Positions 39,313 through 49,485 of a DNA stretch of 64,000 bases are shown piece by piece. Where the stretch lies: assembly GCF_032854445.1 (NCBI RefSeq), contig NC_088306.1:22539764-22603763 (forward strand). The letters are read 5' to 3'. Under the pieces are notes generated by a model, which searched no databases, was not told the DNA's origin, and worked only from the letters and a program-made list of their open reading frames with translations. How positions within the stretch are numbered: the stretch's first letter is position 1; each line of letters starts with the position of its first letter. The position numbers and the translations under genes are program-made. This stretch comes from Liolophura sinensis (lineage: Eukaryota > Mollusca > Polyplacophora > Chitonida > Chitonidae).

Positions 39313-39314
<2 letters not shown>

Positions 39315-39689
39315 TTAAACAATCTACGCTTGAATATTTATTGTCTGCAAGTGCAAACCATTTATGTCACCTCTTATTGATAAAAAAAAGTTCCGCTTAC
39401 ATTGCATACTTGTTTTGGGTCATATATGTATATGACATAATACAGATATAGGCCTACGTATATTAGCATTAATGTTACATACATGTATAGGTATGAATAA
39501 TAATTCATCTATTATTAGGAAATATTTGTACCATATTTCGAGAATAGGAAATTGTAACCAGAAAATACAACAAACATTTGTGAGCTAATAATGTCATTTA
39601 AGTCTTGTCACGTGGTGCCATTTGTAAATTCGACCGGTCGAACTCCACTTAGTCAAGTCTGATGAAAATAGGATAAGCAATATTTTTAT

Positions 39690-39915
39690 AAACCGTGTTC
39701 ACACGTTGCGATTTGTCCATTTCTGCAAATTGTATGAGATAAGCCCGGTCGCACTGTGCAGTGTATGCCTTAATATCGACCAGTCGAATTAGATTTGTCG
39801 AACGAAAACGGGACAAACGTTATCTCATACAATTTGTAGAAGCTGACACATCGCACTGTGTGAAATAAAATAGCGTTTGTCTTGTTTTCTTGCGACAAAG
39901 CGAACCGTGTTCACA
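39690..39915. mobile_element. Foldback (inverted-repeat) element
   Basis: Arms 39707-39742 and 39820-39855 are inverted complements over 36 nt with about five mismatches (TTATCTCATACAATTTG is exact). The loop holds GTCGCACTGTGCAG, also semi-palindromic, and GTCGAA motifs recur on both flanks. No coding capacity. Confidence 0.7.
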
Positions 39916-41290
39916 GACCCGGCTTAATTGTTAGTCCAGATGTGGTTCGACTTGTCGAATTCTACGAGTCAGTTCAACAAATCACACCATATGAATGTGG
40001 CTGAAACGGTAGCGAAGAATCTAAGAGTCTCTAGTATAGGCATATAGCCGCAGTCAGCATGAACTTATGTAGTCTGTAGTAGCGGCCTTCCTACAAAGTT
40101 TGAGATATATGGTTTATGCGTGCACGAGAAAATACGAGAAGCAGAGTATTGCACTTTAATTTGGCACAACTTTTTACAACATTTGAATTGTCTATCCATC
40201 CGTACTGCCAGATGACGTTGATGTATATTATATTGTAGGATTAAGGCATAAACTTCCAAACATATCTTTTGTGTGATGTATATACGAATTCTTTGTTAAC
40301 TTAATCTGGTATATACAGTATTGTAACCTATAATCCCGTAACGAGATAGGGAGCTCTTCTGAGCGGCCATGTTTTACGTCAAGTTTATATAGACTGTAGT
40401 TCTAGCCGGTGTAGAAAATAGTCCGGGGCTTTTAAACAAAGTATATACAATAGAACTGTATATCCTGTGAAGAAAGTAGTCCGGGATTTTAGAGAATTAT
40501 TACGCGTTTTCATCATACCTCCAATCAGACACGTACAGTTATGTCTCCCTGTAAAGAAGATAGGTACGCAAAATCTTTATATAAACTTCAGCAATATTGA
40601 TGTTATGTTTTTATTCTTTGGTATTTCGTTATTAATAAAAAAAACATTTTGTTACCGAATTTATTGTTTTGCTCTGTTTTTATTGTTTTGTTAGATGAAA
40701 TGCATACACTGAAAACTTTCATTTTCATTTCTAAACACGACTTTGTACTTTGTACATTGTTCTTTATATATTTCTTTTTTCACATTCTGAAACATATAAA
40801 GTATATTCCTTCACGTTTTTGTACGTTTTTACGTTTTGTACGTTTCCCTCAAAGCCATAAACTTCTTGATCTTATATAGACATCAGCGTTAAGCGACCAT
40901 ACCATGCAGTCAGTCTCACTGGTACAAACTGCATGGTGCTCTATGCAGGGTTGCCATGAGTGCAGCGTCTTCTTTGCATCTTTTTGAGGTTGCTGTCTTC
41001 GTCAAAGAAAAGTTCTCGAGTTATTTCTTTATAAATACATATTTGTTTATTGAAACAGGACTGCAAAACCATCAGTGGTGACACCAACTTTTGGTTTGCG
41101 AATTTATTTATTCCATTTTTACGGTCAAACGAGATATGTGGATTGTTTTTTCATATTTTGAAGTAAAGAGGCTGTAAGATATTTTTTCTTTTTTTTTTCT
41201 TTTTGGTGACAGGAAATGGATGTCTGGAAATCGAGTAGTAACTTCTTACCCTCTGTCTGATGGAAAGCGTTCACTTAAAAGAGGATTTGG
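39916..41290. other. Intergenic, no supported gene
   Basis: AT-rich. A short direct repeat (AGTCCGGGGCTTTTA and AGTCCGGGATTTTAG near 40420 and 40480) is the only structure noticed; frames at 40467-40879 have random composition. Confidence 0.5.
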
Positions 41291-41292
41291 GG

Positions 41293-41555
41293 TGCCTGCT
41301 TGGCCGAGGTGGTTACGGTGCCAGCCCGGCGCAATAGCCAAGGAACTTCTCACCTGTCGCTGTGAGTTCAAGTCCAGCTCATGCTGTCTACCTCTCCGGC
41401 CGTATGTGGGAATGTCTGGCAACAACCTGCGGATGGTCGTTGATTTGCCTCGGGTTCTGCCCGGTTTCCTTGCACCGTAATGTTGGCCGCCGTCATACAA
41501 GTGAAATATTCTTGAGTACGTCGTAAACACCAATAAAATATATAAACTAAATAAA
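41293..41555 (+). mobile_element. SINE family A, full-length copy with tRNA-like head
   Basis: The most complete copy. The head GCTTGGCCGAGGTGGTTACG is an A-box-type sequence like tRNA-Ser/Leu, and TGTGAGTTCAAGTCC matches a B box. The body has CCGTATGTGGGAATGTCTGG, CAACAACCTGCGGATGGTCG, CGTCATACAAGTGAAATATT and the tail CACCAATAAAATATATAAAC. It defines the element as an RNA polymerase III SINE. Confidence 0.92.
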
Positions 41556-41654
41556 AGAGGACCTATATCGATATTGATCAGTGATCGCTGGTGTCAGAAA
41601 ACTTGCGTACCAAGTTCAGCTTTATCGGCCTCGAACCAAAGGTTTTAAAAATGG

Positions 41655-41897
41655 TACTAGCGCAGCGTAACGACCCAGAAGCCTCTAACCAATGCAGTCG
41701 CTGTGAGTTCAAGTCCAGATGCTGGCTTCCTCTCCGGCCATAAGTGGGAAGGTCTGGCAACAACCTGCGGACGGTCGTGGGTCTTCCCAGGGCTCTGCAC
41801 TGTTTCCTCCACCCATAATGCTGGCCGCCGTCGTATAAGTGAAATATTCTTGAGTACGGCGTAAAACACCAATCAAATAAATAAATAAAATAAATAG
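41655..41897 (+). mobile_element. SINE family A copy
   Basis: CTAGCGCAGCGTAACGACCC, GCAGTCGCTGTGAGTTCAAG, CATAATGCTGGCCGCCGTCG, CAATCAAATAAATAAATAAA. It is directly followed by a family B copy. Confidence 0.95.
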
Positions 41898-42090
41898 CTA
41901 CTGCCTCGATTGGCACTAAACACTAAGACATTAGTACAATGAAACAGGACTGGCATAGACCCTGTGTTTGACTGGGTGGGTAGTCATGTCTATGTGTCTT
42001 CGGCATAATACTTCGGTGGCGTGCACAAAACATAGGGGCCTACACCAAATGACACCTCGTCGTCAGGTAACTAAAAGATTGTTAATATAA
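41898..42090 (+). mobile_element. SINE family B fragment
   Basis: CTGCCTCGATTGGCACTAAA, CACTAAGACATTAGTACAAT, TCTTCGGCATAATACTTCGG, GACACCTCGTCGTCAGGTAA, CTAAAAGATTGTTAATAT: the 3' two-thirds of family B, diverged. Confidence 0.75.
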
Positions 42091-42179
42091 TTAAAAACAC
42101 ACAGCAGACAGAGTAAAACCAGAACAGCATCTCTAACAGTATGCAGCGCGAGGATGCCTTTAGGTGTACGAATTCCTAA

Positions 42180-42425
42180 TTTATTTATTTATTTATTTAT
42201 TTACGCCATAGTGAAGAATATTTCATTTATACGATGGCGGCCAGCATTGTGGTGGGAGAAAACCGGGCAGAGCAAGGGGGAAACCCAAGACCATCCGTAG
42301 GTTATTTCCAAACCTTCCCACGTACGGCCGGAGATGCGAAGCCAGCAGGAGCTGGACCTGAACTCACATTGATCGCATTGGTCAGAGGCTTCTGGATCAT
42401 TCCGCGTTGGCACCTAAACACCTAG
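42180..42425 (-). mobile_element. SINE family A copy
   Basis: TTTATTTATTTATTTATTTA, CGATGGCGGCCAGCATTGTG, CCTTCCCACGTACGGCCGGA, CTGGACCTGAACTCACATTG (B-box complement), GGTCAGAGGCTTCTGG. Confidence 0.95.
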
Positions 42426-42677
42426 GCCCGATGAATCTTAAAGCCTTCTTAGTTGGGAAATATATAGGCCTATACCGTTCTATAAAGAGCAGTTAATTGA
42501 GACAATTGACAAAAATGGGCCAGTGAAAACACGGAAGCCTGATGAAACTAGCCACGTCTGAAGGTAACCATATGGCTTCTCTTTCCACTAGTTTACCAGA
42601 TATAACATGTTGGGTTTACCCGACGAACAGCCATTTCGTTTTAAGTTTTCAAGAGAAAGAATGAAAACATTATCTGT

Positions 42678-42722
42678 TTTATTAATTACACGTTATTACA
42701 CGTTCGTAATACACATTTTATT
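42678..42722 (-). promoter_or_regulatory. Candidate polyadenylation signals of the FkbM/Star-like gene
   Basis: TTTATT at 42717-42722 and 42678-42683 reads AATAAA on the minus strand, about 57 and 96 nt after the stop codon. Position fits a short 3' UTR. Confidence 0.55.
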
Positions 42723-42778
42723 TACACGTTTTGTACACGGTTAAAACCAGAAATATATGATTTATATACATTTTGTAA

Positions 42779-43135
42779 TCAAACATTAGAGTTTTCATTT
42801 GTTGACCTTCTCCTAAATATTAGATCTCGTTTGTCTAAAATTCTATTGTCCATCAGATTTATTGCCTTATAGCCTTGGCTCCGCATAAACTGAATGATGT
42901 CGTTGGCCTCATCTTCCTGAAATTCCACACTGAGAATTTCTATCTCTATTAGGTTAAACGGAATGGTTTCTAAAATCTCCAGTTCTCTCCTATTCGCATC
43001 TATGGTAACAAGGTCGATGTGCCGTCTGCCAATCGCGGTTGCTATGGCAGAAAATGGAAAGCACATCACTGGGTAGCCTTCTTGGTCCTGGTCTGAAGCA
43101 CTATCGGTAAATAAGTGCCCTTCTTTGATCTTTTT
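42779..43135 (-). CDS. FkbM/Star-like gene, exon 3 (residues 189-306 and stop)
   Basis: Acceptor ttatcgttgtag on the minus strand; TGA at 42781-42779. Encodes GYPVMCFPFSAIATAIGRRH, IDLVTIDANRRELEILETIP and a C-terminal EFQEDEANDIIQFM...GYKAINL segment typical of the end of FkbM domains. Confidence 0.87.
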   Translation of the reverse strand, partial: KKIKEGHLFTDSASDQDQEGYPVMCFPFSAIATAIGRRHIDLVTIDANRRELEILETIPFNLIEIEILSVEFQEDEANDIIQFMRSQGYKAINLMDNRILDKRDLIFRRRSTNENSNV

Positions 43136-46100
43136 CTACAACGATAAAACAAAGATGGTATAAAGTATGGGTTGAAGAAATTTACAATTAGGTAACTGGT
43201 GTATGAAGAACACATCGGAATTTGCGTCAAGCGGATTTGTCTTGGTCACCTTTGTCTTTGTTGTTTTCATGTAAATAGCACAGAAGGCACTTAATAAATA
43301 AAATTGACATTCACAGCAAAACAATGCAAGAACACCGGCATATAATACTCAAAGCCACATTAAATCCAAATCAAGAAGATAAGCAGAGTGATCGCTTTTA
43401 TTTATTTATTTATTTGATTTATGTTTTACGCTGTACTTAAGAATATTTCACTTCTACGACGGCGGCCAGCATTATGGTGGAAGGAAACCGGGCAGAACCC
43501 GGGGAAAAAGACGACCATCCGCTGGTTGCTGGCAGATCTTCGCACGTACGATCGCGCTTTAAAGTCCTTACACATTTTATTTGTGTGTCTGGGTGGTTAA
43601 CTCTTGCTCATATGTATCTGCATGGGCAGATTAAATAAATCCTTTCACGTCTGGAATTGTTGTCATGTTTGGTGTCTTTGCATAATGTATGATTCGGTCT
43701 ACCCAGGTGTCATCATGAATCTGACGGAATGGTGGCAGACGCTATTAATATGTTTGGTGTCATGTTTGGTGTCACAATGCATGATTCAGTCAGGCTTCAT
43801 GCAATATAAATCTGACGGAATGGGGATCGTCGCTACACTGCGCGATTTGGTGTCGGGTCTGATGTCATTACCTGAGTCAATCTTCATGCAATATAATCGG
43901 ACAAAATGGTGACAGTATCTATTGTACGTTTGGTGTCATGTTTGGTGTTATTAGCATAATGCATGATTCAGTCAGGCTTCATGCAATATAAATGAGATAG
44001 AATGGTAACAGTAGGTATTTAATGTTTGGTGTCATGCCAGGCGTCTTTCGCATAATGCATGAATCAGTCAAGCTTCACTATAAATCTGAATGGTGACAGT
44101 CGCCATCGGGAAAGTTTCCCACTTAAAGTAGTTCGGGTAAAATCTGTGTAGCCTATTGTTCGCCCCTGCCTTTGCATGCAGAGACGATTTTCTGACAGAC
44201 AGCTATAATAAAAAAATAATAATCTGTTAAATTTAACAGAAAAGTCTCTTGTCTGCTGCTATGCTAGAATGTATTCTGTTGTTATAGCACGATAATGTAT
44301 CATATTTAACCCAATCTAATAGAATCGTTATGTTGAATTCGCCCTAAAACACCAATCAAATAAATAAATAAATAATGTTGAATTATTAGACACAAATAGA
44401 ATATGTGTGATATATTCAACAGAATAATCTGCTGCAATAACCTCATTCATACATAAATTATTGTGGTGTAACTCCACATTAACAAGCGCAACTGACATAC
44501 ACATCATTATATTCCCCTTTAGTTACCGCTTGGATAATCAGATAAAGGCATGACCTCCGATTAGGAAAGATTCTATACAAACAATTCGTTTGGAACATCG
44601 ATTTTACTCATTATTCATTATTAGGGCAAACGCATTTTGCGAAGCGGGCATTTACATGGTATCGACCCTGTAACAAGGATAAACGTCGTTCAGTAAATGG
44701 TTTGTTTTACGGTTTATTTATCTGGAGGCATATTGTAAATATAACAGCGACCCCCCAGTACTGGCTGCTGAATGTACAATGTGAAAACGGTACACAGAAA
44801 TGATGCCATTGTCATATCTGGGTCGATTATATACAGGGAGAGGTACTGTATATATACACAACGAAAATATAAACACACGAAGCAATTTATTTCGTTTTTC
44901 TTTCAGTATTAAATAAAAGTGTTAGCTCAACGATTAGGGTAGGTATTCCTTATCAATTGTGGCTTCAATTTCCACCAGATTTTCACGTTTTAGGGCAATA
45001 ATCCATGAGTTATGGGAGCGTGAAAACAAAGTGGTCGGTAATCACAGTTCACAACACTCAGTACTGAGTGTGTCCACCGTTAGTGTCACAAGGAGTGGGA
45101 ACTGTGATTACCGCCTACATGTGGTACAGATTTAAACACATTTCAGGTATGATCTTTACTACTGAAGCTATAAAGGAAAGGAAATCTGGGGAAAAATGAA
45201 AGAAAAGATTTTTAAACGAGAGAAAACGAAAGATTTGTAACGAGAGATACATGTATAAGCTTCTGTTGTTTTATAGGCCCTCTTGGTGGGATTTTTCGCC
45301 CTTGCAATAATTGAGTAATACCTTCCATTCTGCCCTTAAAGTGTCATCACAAAGACTGGGGCTCGTTTCACAAAAAGTTTAAAGGTTAAACTCAGTCAGC
45401 CGACCAGCATTTCTGTCTAGACTGTTTCACAACATAAGAAATTATTTGGCTATCAACTAAAGCTTTTTGTCATAGATTTTGAAAGTTGGTCCAAAATCCT
45501 TATTCACACACGAAGGTGGTTAGGAGGAAACGAATTCAGCTTTAAAAGTGTTATTAGTCCCATTTTTTGAAAGTTTATTTACTCATGTGTGAAATATAGG
45601 AAGAAATCAGCTTCTATCAGAAATGAAGGTCTTTTAAAATTCACAAATAACCAAAACGGACACGTTGTTGCTGTTTCGTTTCGACTGTGTTGTGAGAGTT
45701 ATTGTCCATCATTTGCAATCTCAAGAACTAAAACGATGAAGAAATTATCGTCTTTTTTTTCTTATTTACACATTTAGTACTTTAGTTTATGTATATATTG
45801 AAGCCAAATCGAGGATTCTACCAATAAGATTTGCTGCAGAGCGGCAACACAGTCGACTGTGGTAAGCCAGCTAAGATTTAGACAGCTTTACTTTGTGAAA
45901 CGGCCGGTCGATTTTTTTTTCCGTTGCCTGTTTTCCGTGGTCTGCTAAGTGATCCTTGATCGACTATCAGACCTTTGACGGCTACAGAAGTTTTGTGAAA
46001 CAGGCCCCAGGAATGAACCAAATAGCTTGAACCCGAATCATAACAAGGGAGAGGTTTTTCATGGACTGATGTTCACATCTGACCAATTTTGAAGAAATAC

Positions 46101-49100
46101 ATTACGCACCTGCATGGCGAACTTCTCGTTGTTGACACAGCCGTGCAGAATGTCTGCTTTCCTATTTTTAAGAGCCAGGTCCTGTTGTTTGGCTGGGTCA
46201 GGCTCGATCAAGAGACCCGTCCATCTTAATTCCTTCTCTAAATATAGGCTTACAGAATCCTTCTCCCCATCCCCAGCCCCTATGTCGATGAAAAAGCCAT
46301 TTTTCTGAAAAGGAAAGAAAGCATTTGCATTTATTATACCGCATGTCCTTTCTGTTCCCCTCATTGGATAAAACCACGTCAAGTGGGGTTTTACAATTGA
46401 CGAGTCGATGCACCCAGTCACGTCGTCTGGCGACAAATGCAACGTCCCATGCTTTATTGCATTTGTTTTGGTCAAGTCTTGTGTTATACTCACGCATTGT
46501 AGTCCATTTTAGCGTTGTCTGTTATAGTCAATATGCAATGTGACTTTTGACATGAGAATGACAACATTCAAAATCCGGACAAAAAGGAAACAAGACGCTA
46601 TTAAATTCAGTTTTTTGAAAAAGTCAGTTAAAATTTGAAAACCACAAAAGCATATGCATCGATAAAGTACCCAAATATAAAACATAAAAAACAATACCTT
46701 TTTATTTTTGTGATGCTGCATAAACGAGATATCGCTGTCCAATGTAAGCCAAATCGCGTTTGTTTAGAAAATCGACAGCGCCGACATGTTATGAATTTTA
46801 ACGATCATGCTCGAGTTATTTCTATAAACAGAGAACGCAGCTGCTTCCGTTAACGTCACAGGAACGCTCTTTTGTCTTTTAACCATATGAGCGTGGAGCG
46901 CGAGTGACGCCACATCTTCGCTCGGGCTTCTCTGGTGCTTCGTAAGAATTCCATAATTCCAAAAGATGCTTTGATTAGTTACATGGTTACTCCACTGACG
47001 CCTCGCCAATATAAGGATTGCTGACACCATATACTTCTGCATCTTATCACTGAACAACCATGTAACGAATTTATCCTGCAAAGACCCGATGTATAGGTAA
47101 GTCGCCAGAGCAATGTGACCATTGTATTTACAACCCAACAAAGGGAGATACTCAGCAGACACATTTGACATCGTCTGCAGGACTCGAGAATATATGTGTA
47201 CCCCACGTGACCGATGTTGCCCAACGAAAAGCGGAGTATTTTGTATGGTGCGGGATAAATAACGTTACATGTATCAACCACGTCAGAACAAAATTGCTCG
47301 GGCCGATAATGCTTGTTTCCAACTTTCTTACGAATCCCAAGGCTATAGCATTTGTTGTGCTTTCATTTAATTCAGTATATTGCGCAACAACCAATTAAAT
47401 ATACAAGAAATACACCAGGAAATGACCTTTGCACAATAAAATCGTACATTTGTATATTATGATAAACATTCGTATAACGCAGGAGCATATTGATACACGG
47501 GATATAGAAACGCTCCCCCGGAGCTCTGCTCGGTCTCCTCCCAACATAATGCTGGTCACCGTCTTATAAGTGAAATATTCTTTGGCACAGCATAAAACAC
47601 TCATTAAAACAAATCCATAATCAGTTAAAGAGAATGAAGCACACACTGTGTAGCATTTGTAACAGTTGTCAGGAGTACATTTCTCCGCATATCGATCACT
47701 GGGGTAAATATATGTTGCCCTATTTCTTAACAGTTGCCATTGACGACTGCACGCGGAAAACATTTCTGTATTTTGACTTTGTCTGTATGTTCGTCGTGTT
47801 AAATTAGATCGCCACGATGGATGAACAGTTGCAATTAAAGCGCAAATGAAATACATGTTCTGATTATCGATAACTTATAAACTATCATGGTGCACGATTT
47901 ATATATACTGATTCCACTCATTCGCCTAGAACATTCCATGCGTCTTTCCAATCTGGTTAAAAACTGTTGACTGCTTGTCTTTGCTTGAATCCGTCTTAAT
48001 TTTGTATTTTTATACTTTTTTTTTAAATCTCTTTGGTGGTTTGTGTTGAACGTTGTTTTGGGAATTGGCTTTCCGATTATTGACCTGGAACGTCCATCTT
48101 GGTTGACAGCTGGTATACCAATGTCTATTTTGACGAAGATTTTAGTTGATGACTGGTGTACGAATGGAAGCGTTGACGCCTAGATCAAGCTATACGCATC
48201 GGTTGGATGTGACGAGCTCACGGCAAGTATATATGTGTATGTAGGCCTATTCTGATGCACCCCGAAAAGACAAATACATTTTATCTCCTGAACAATTCCT
48301 TTGAGCAAATGCAGACAAATGTGCCTATTTAATACAACATTTTACAGCAGATGGAGAGTAGACTAGATAAGCCTTTTGACGGCTGAAAATATGTGTTCAT
48401 TTTAATAATGGCCGCTAAAATACCTTAACGCTACACTGATCGGAAAGCGACGCGATGATAAATGATCAATGATCAACCATTGTAAGCGGACAGGTCATCA
48501 AAAAACCTCATTGATTTGCTGATTGCTTTTCTTTGTTATGCCATCGGCTTACAACTTCATCCCCCAGGGTATAGCTATTAGCCATCGGTTCTTTTTCTAG
48601 AACAATGATAAACTGCCTTTTATGAAGTAGAAACCAGTGAGAATGCTTTTGTTTGGTTTTCGCCACGTTCAGTAGCATATAGGCTCGGCGTTTCCAGTAT
48701 AAAAACATAAAAACACCGTAAATGTACCTAATACTGCGTTCGGGGGTATCCTGAGCAATTAAGGTCCTGCTAACTTCGTTCATGGGTGTAGGCCTCTTAG
48801 GCACAATAGGACGTCGTGTGTAGAACTCTGTGTCCTGTATGTCCTGGTCAGCGGGCTAGCGCAGCACAATGGCCCAGGACCTCTCGCCAAAGTGGTCGCC
48901 GTGTGTTCAAGTCCAGCTAATGCTGGCTTCCTCACAGGTCGTACGTTTGAACGTCTGCCAGCCACCTGGGGATGTCGTGGGTTTTTCCTGGGCCTCTTCC
49001 CGCTTTCCTCCGACCATAATACTGGCCGTCCCATTAGTGAAATATTCCTGAGTGATGTGTATAACACCGATAAAATAAATAAAATAAATAAATGTGGTGA

Positions 49101-49485
49101 AGTGAAATAAACTTACCTTCGACCCCAGCGTTTCCTCGATAAACATACTTTGCCCTCTTGAGAAATCCTTCTTTTGTACATCCTGCAAGTTATACGGCCG
49201 ATCTGGCTTGGCTTTAGCTATGTATTTAAAGCGGATCAACTCGGCTAGTTTTGAACTGTTCTCATCAATTTTCTCTCCTTTGCGAAGTCTGTCTTCCAGG
49301 TCCTGGGTTGAGATGACCACTGTTGCATATCCATGTCCAACTGATCCAGCATCAAGCTTTATGGTGGACAGGGGCCCGGAACTTGGCCTGTAGGTTGACT
49401 TGAAGGTAAGGTATAACAAAACCACCACGACAATTATAAAGATGATTATCAATTTGGGTTTTACTGCGAATACCCTCATACTCAT
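42779..49485 (-). CDS. Type II membrane protein with FkbM/Star-type methyltransferase-like domain (3 exons, 306 residues)
   Basis: Exons 49485-49117, 46304-46110 and 43135-42779 join in phase 0 at both junctions. A short basic N-tail precedes one membrane span (LIIIFIIVVVVLLYLTF, about residues 12-28), a type II anchor putting the rest in the lumen or outside. QSMFIEETLGSK runs straight into KNGFFIDIGAGDGEKDSVSL and LRWTGLLIEPDP, the motif I (glycine loop and acidic residue) of FkbM-family SAM-dependent methyltransferase folds; the C-terminal part has GRRHIDLVTIDANRRELEIL. In animals this architecture is that of Star-like proteins, which act in ER-Golgi trafficking of EGFR ligands and may lack catalysis. 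The enzymatic role here is inferred, not shown. The stretch between the second and third exons looks somewhat short, so an unseen in-phase exon is possible. Confidence 0.85.
43397..43555 (-). mobile_element. SINE family A copy
   Basis: TTTATTTATTTATTTGATTT, ATGTTTTACGCTGTACTTAA, ACGGCGGCCAGCATTATGGT, CATCCGCTGGTTGCTGGCAG, CGCACGTACGA. In intron 2 of the FkbM/Star-like gene. Confidence 0.95.
43655..44105. repeat. Degenerate tandem array of about 105 bp
   Basis: Four to five copies with TTTGGTGTCATGTTTGGTGT, GCATAATGCATGATTCAGTC, AGGCTTCATGCAATATAAAT and CTGACGGAATGGTGACAGT. In the FkbM/Star-like gene intron 2. Confidence 0.88.
44343..44375 (+). mobile_element. SINE family A tail fragment
   Basis: CCTAAAACACCAATCAAATA and AATAAATAAATAA only; the 5' body is absent. 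Confidence 0.75.
45036..45113. other. Nested perfect inverted repeat
   Basis: Arms CGGTAATCACAGTTC (45036-45050) and its exact complement (45099-45113) enclose the perfect 18-nt palindrome ACACTCAGTACTGAGTGT (45054-45071). It may be the end of a foldback element or a structured site; it lies in intron 2 of the FkbM/Star-like gene. Confidence 0.75.
45358..46008. mobile_element. Non-autonomous DNA transposon/MITE with 18-bp terminal inverted repeats
   Basis: GGGGCTCGTTTCACAAAA (45358-45375) and TTTTGTGAAACAGGCCCC (45991-46008) are inverted complements with two mismatches, bounding 651 bp. Internal inverted remnants (CTGTTTCACAAC at about 45420; TTTGTGAAACGGCC at about 45892) repeat the terminal motif. 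No transposase frame. No clear target-site duplication was seen. Confidence 0.7.
46110..46304 (-). CDS. FkbM/Star-like gene, exon 2 (residues 124-188)
   Basis: Acceptor ctttccttttcag, donor ATGCAG|gtgcgt; 195 nt, phase 0. Carries the SAM-loop-like FFIDIGAGDGE and the acidic GLLIEPDP strand, then CVNNEKFAMQ. Confidence 0.92.
47515..47610 (+). mobile_element. SINE family A 3' fragment
   Basis: CCCGGAGCTCTGCTCGGTCT, CCTCCCAACATAATGCTGGT, CTTATAAGTGAAATATTC, GCATAAAACACTCATTAAAA. Confidence 0.85.
48852..49095 (+). mobile_element. SINE family A copy
   Basis: GCGGGCTAGCGCAGCACAAT, GCCGTGTGTTCAAGTCCAGC (B box), CATAATACTGGCCGTCCCAT, AATAAATAAAATAAATAAAT. Ends about 20 bp from exon 1 of the FkbM/Star-like gene. 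Confidence 0.93.
49117..49485 (-). CDS. FkbM/Star-like gene, exon 1 (residues 1-123)
   Basis: ATG at 49485 (a second in-frame ATG is at 49479). Donor TCGAAG|gtaagt at 49117/49116. Encodes the signal anchor and a stalk with LEDRLRKGEKIDENSSKLAE and YNLQDVQKKDFSRGQSMFIE. Confidence 0.9.

Larger units (their letters stand above)
46305..49116. other. Intron 1 of the FkbM/Star-like gene
   Basis: About 2.8 kb containing SINE copies at 47515-47610 and 48852-49095 and a segment (47958-48120) duplicated at 50030-50195. No further exon is supported; frames at 46764-47394 have no splice-consistent coding character. Confidence 0.6.

Noticed and set aside
41293-41385. Possible tRNA gene
   Set aside because: A- and B-box-like sequences belong to a SINE head; no cloverleaf could be drawn and the same sequence recurs with SINE bodies.
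46764-47394. Minus- and plus-strand frames of 77-135 codons in FkbM/Star-like intron 1
   Set aside because: No phase-compatible splice sites and the flanking exons already join in phase.
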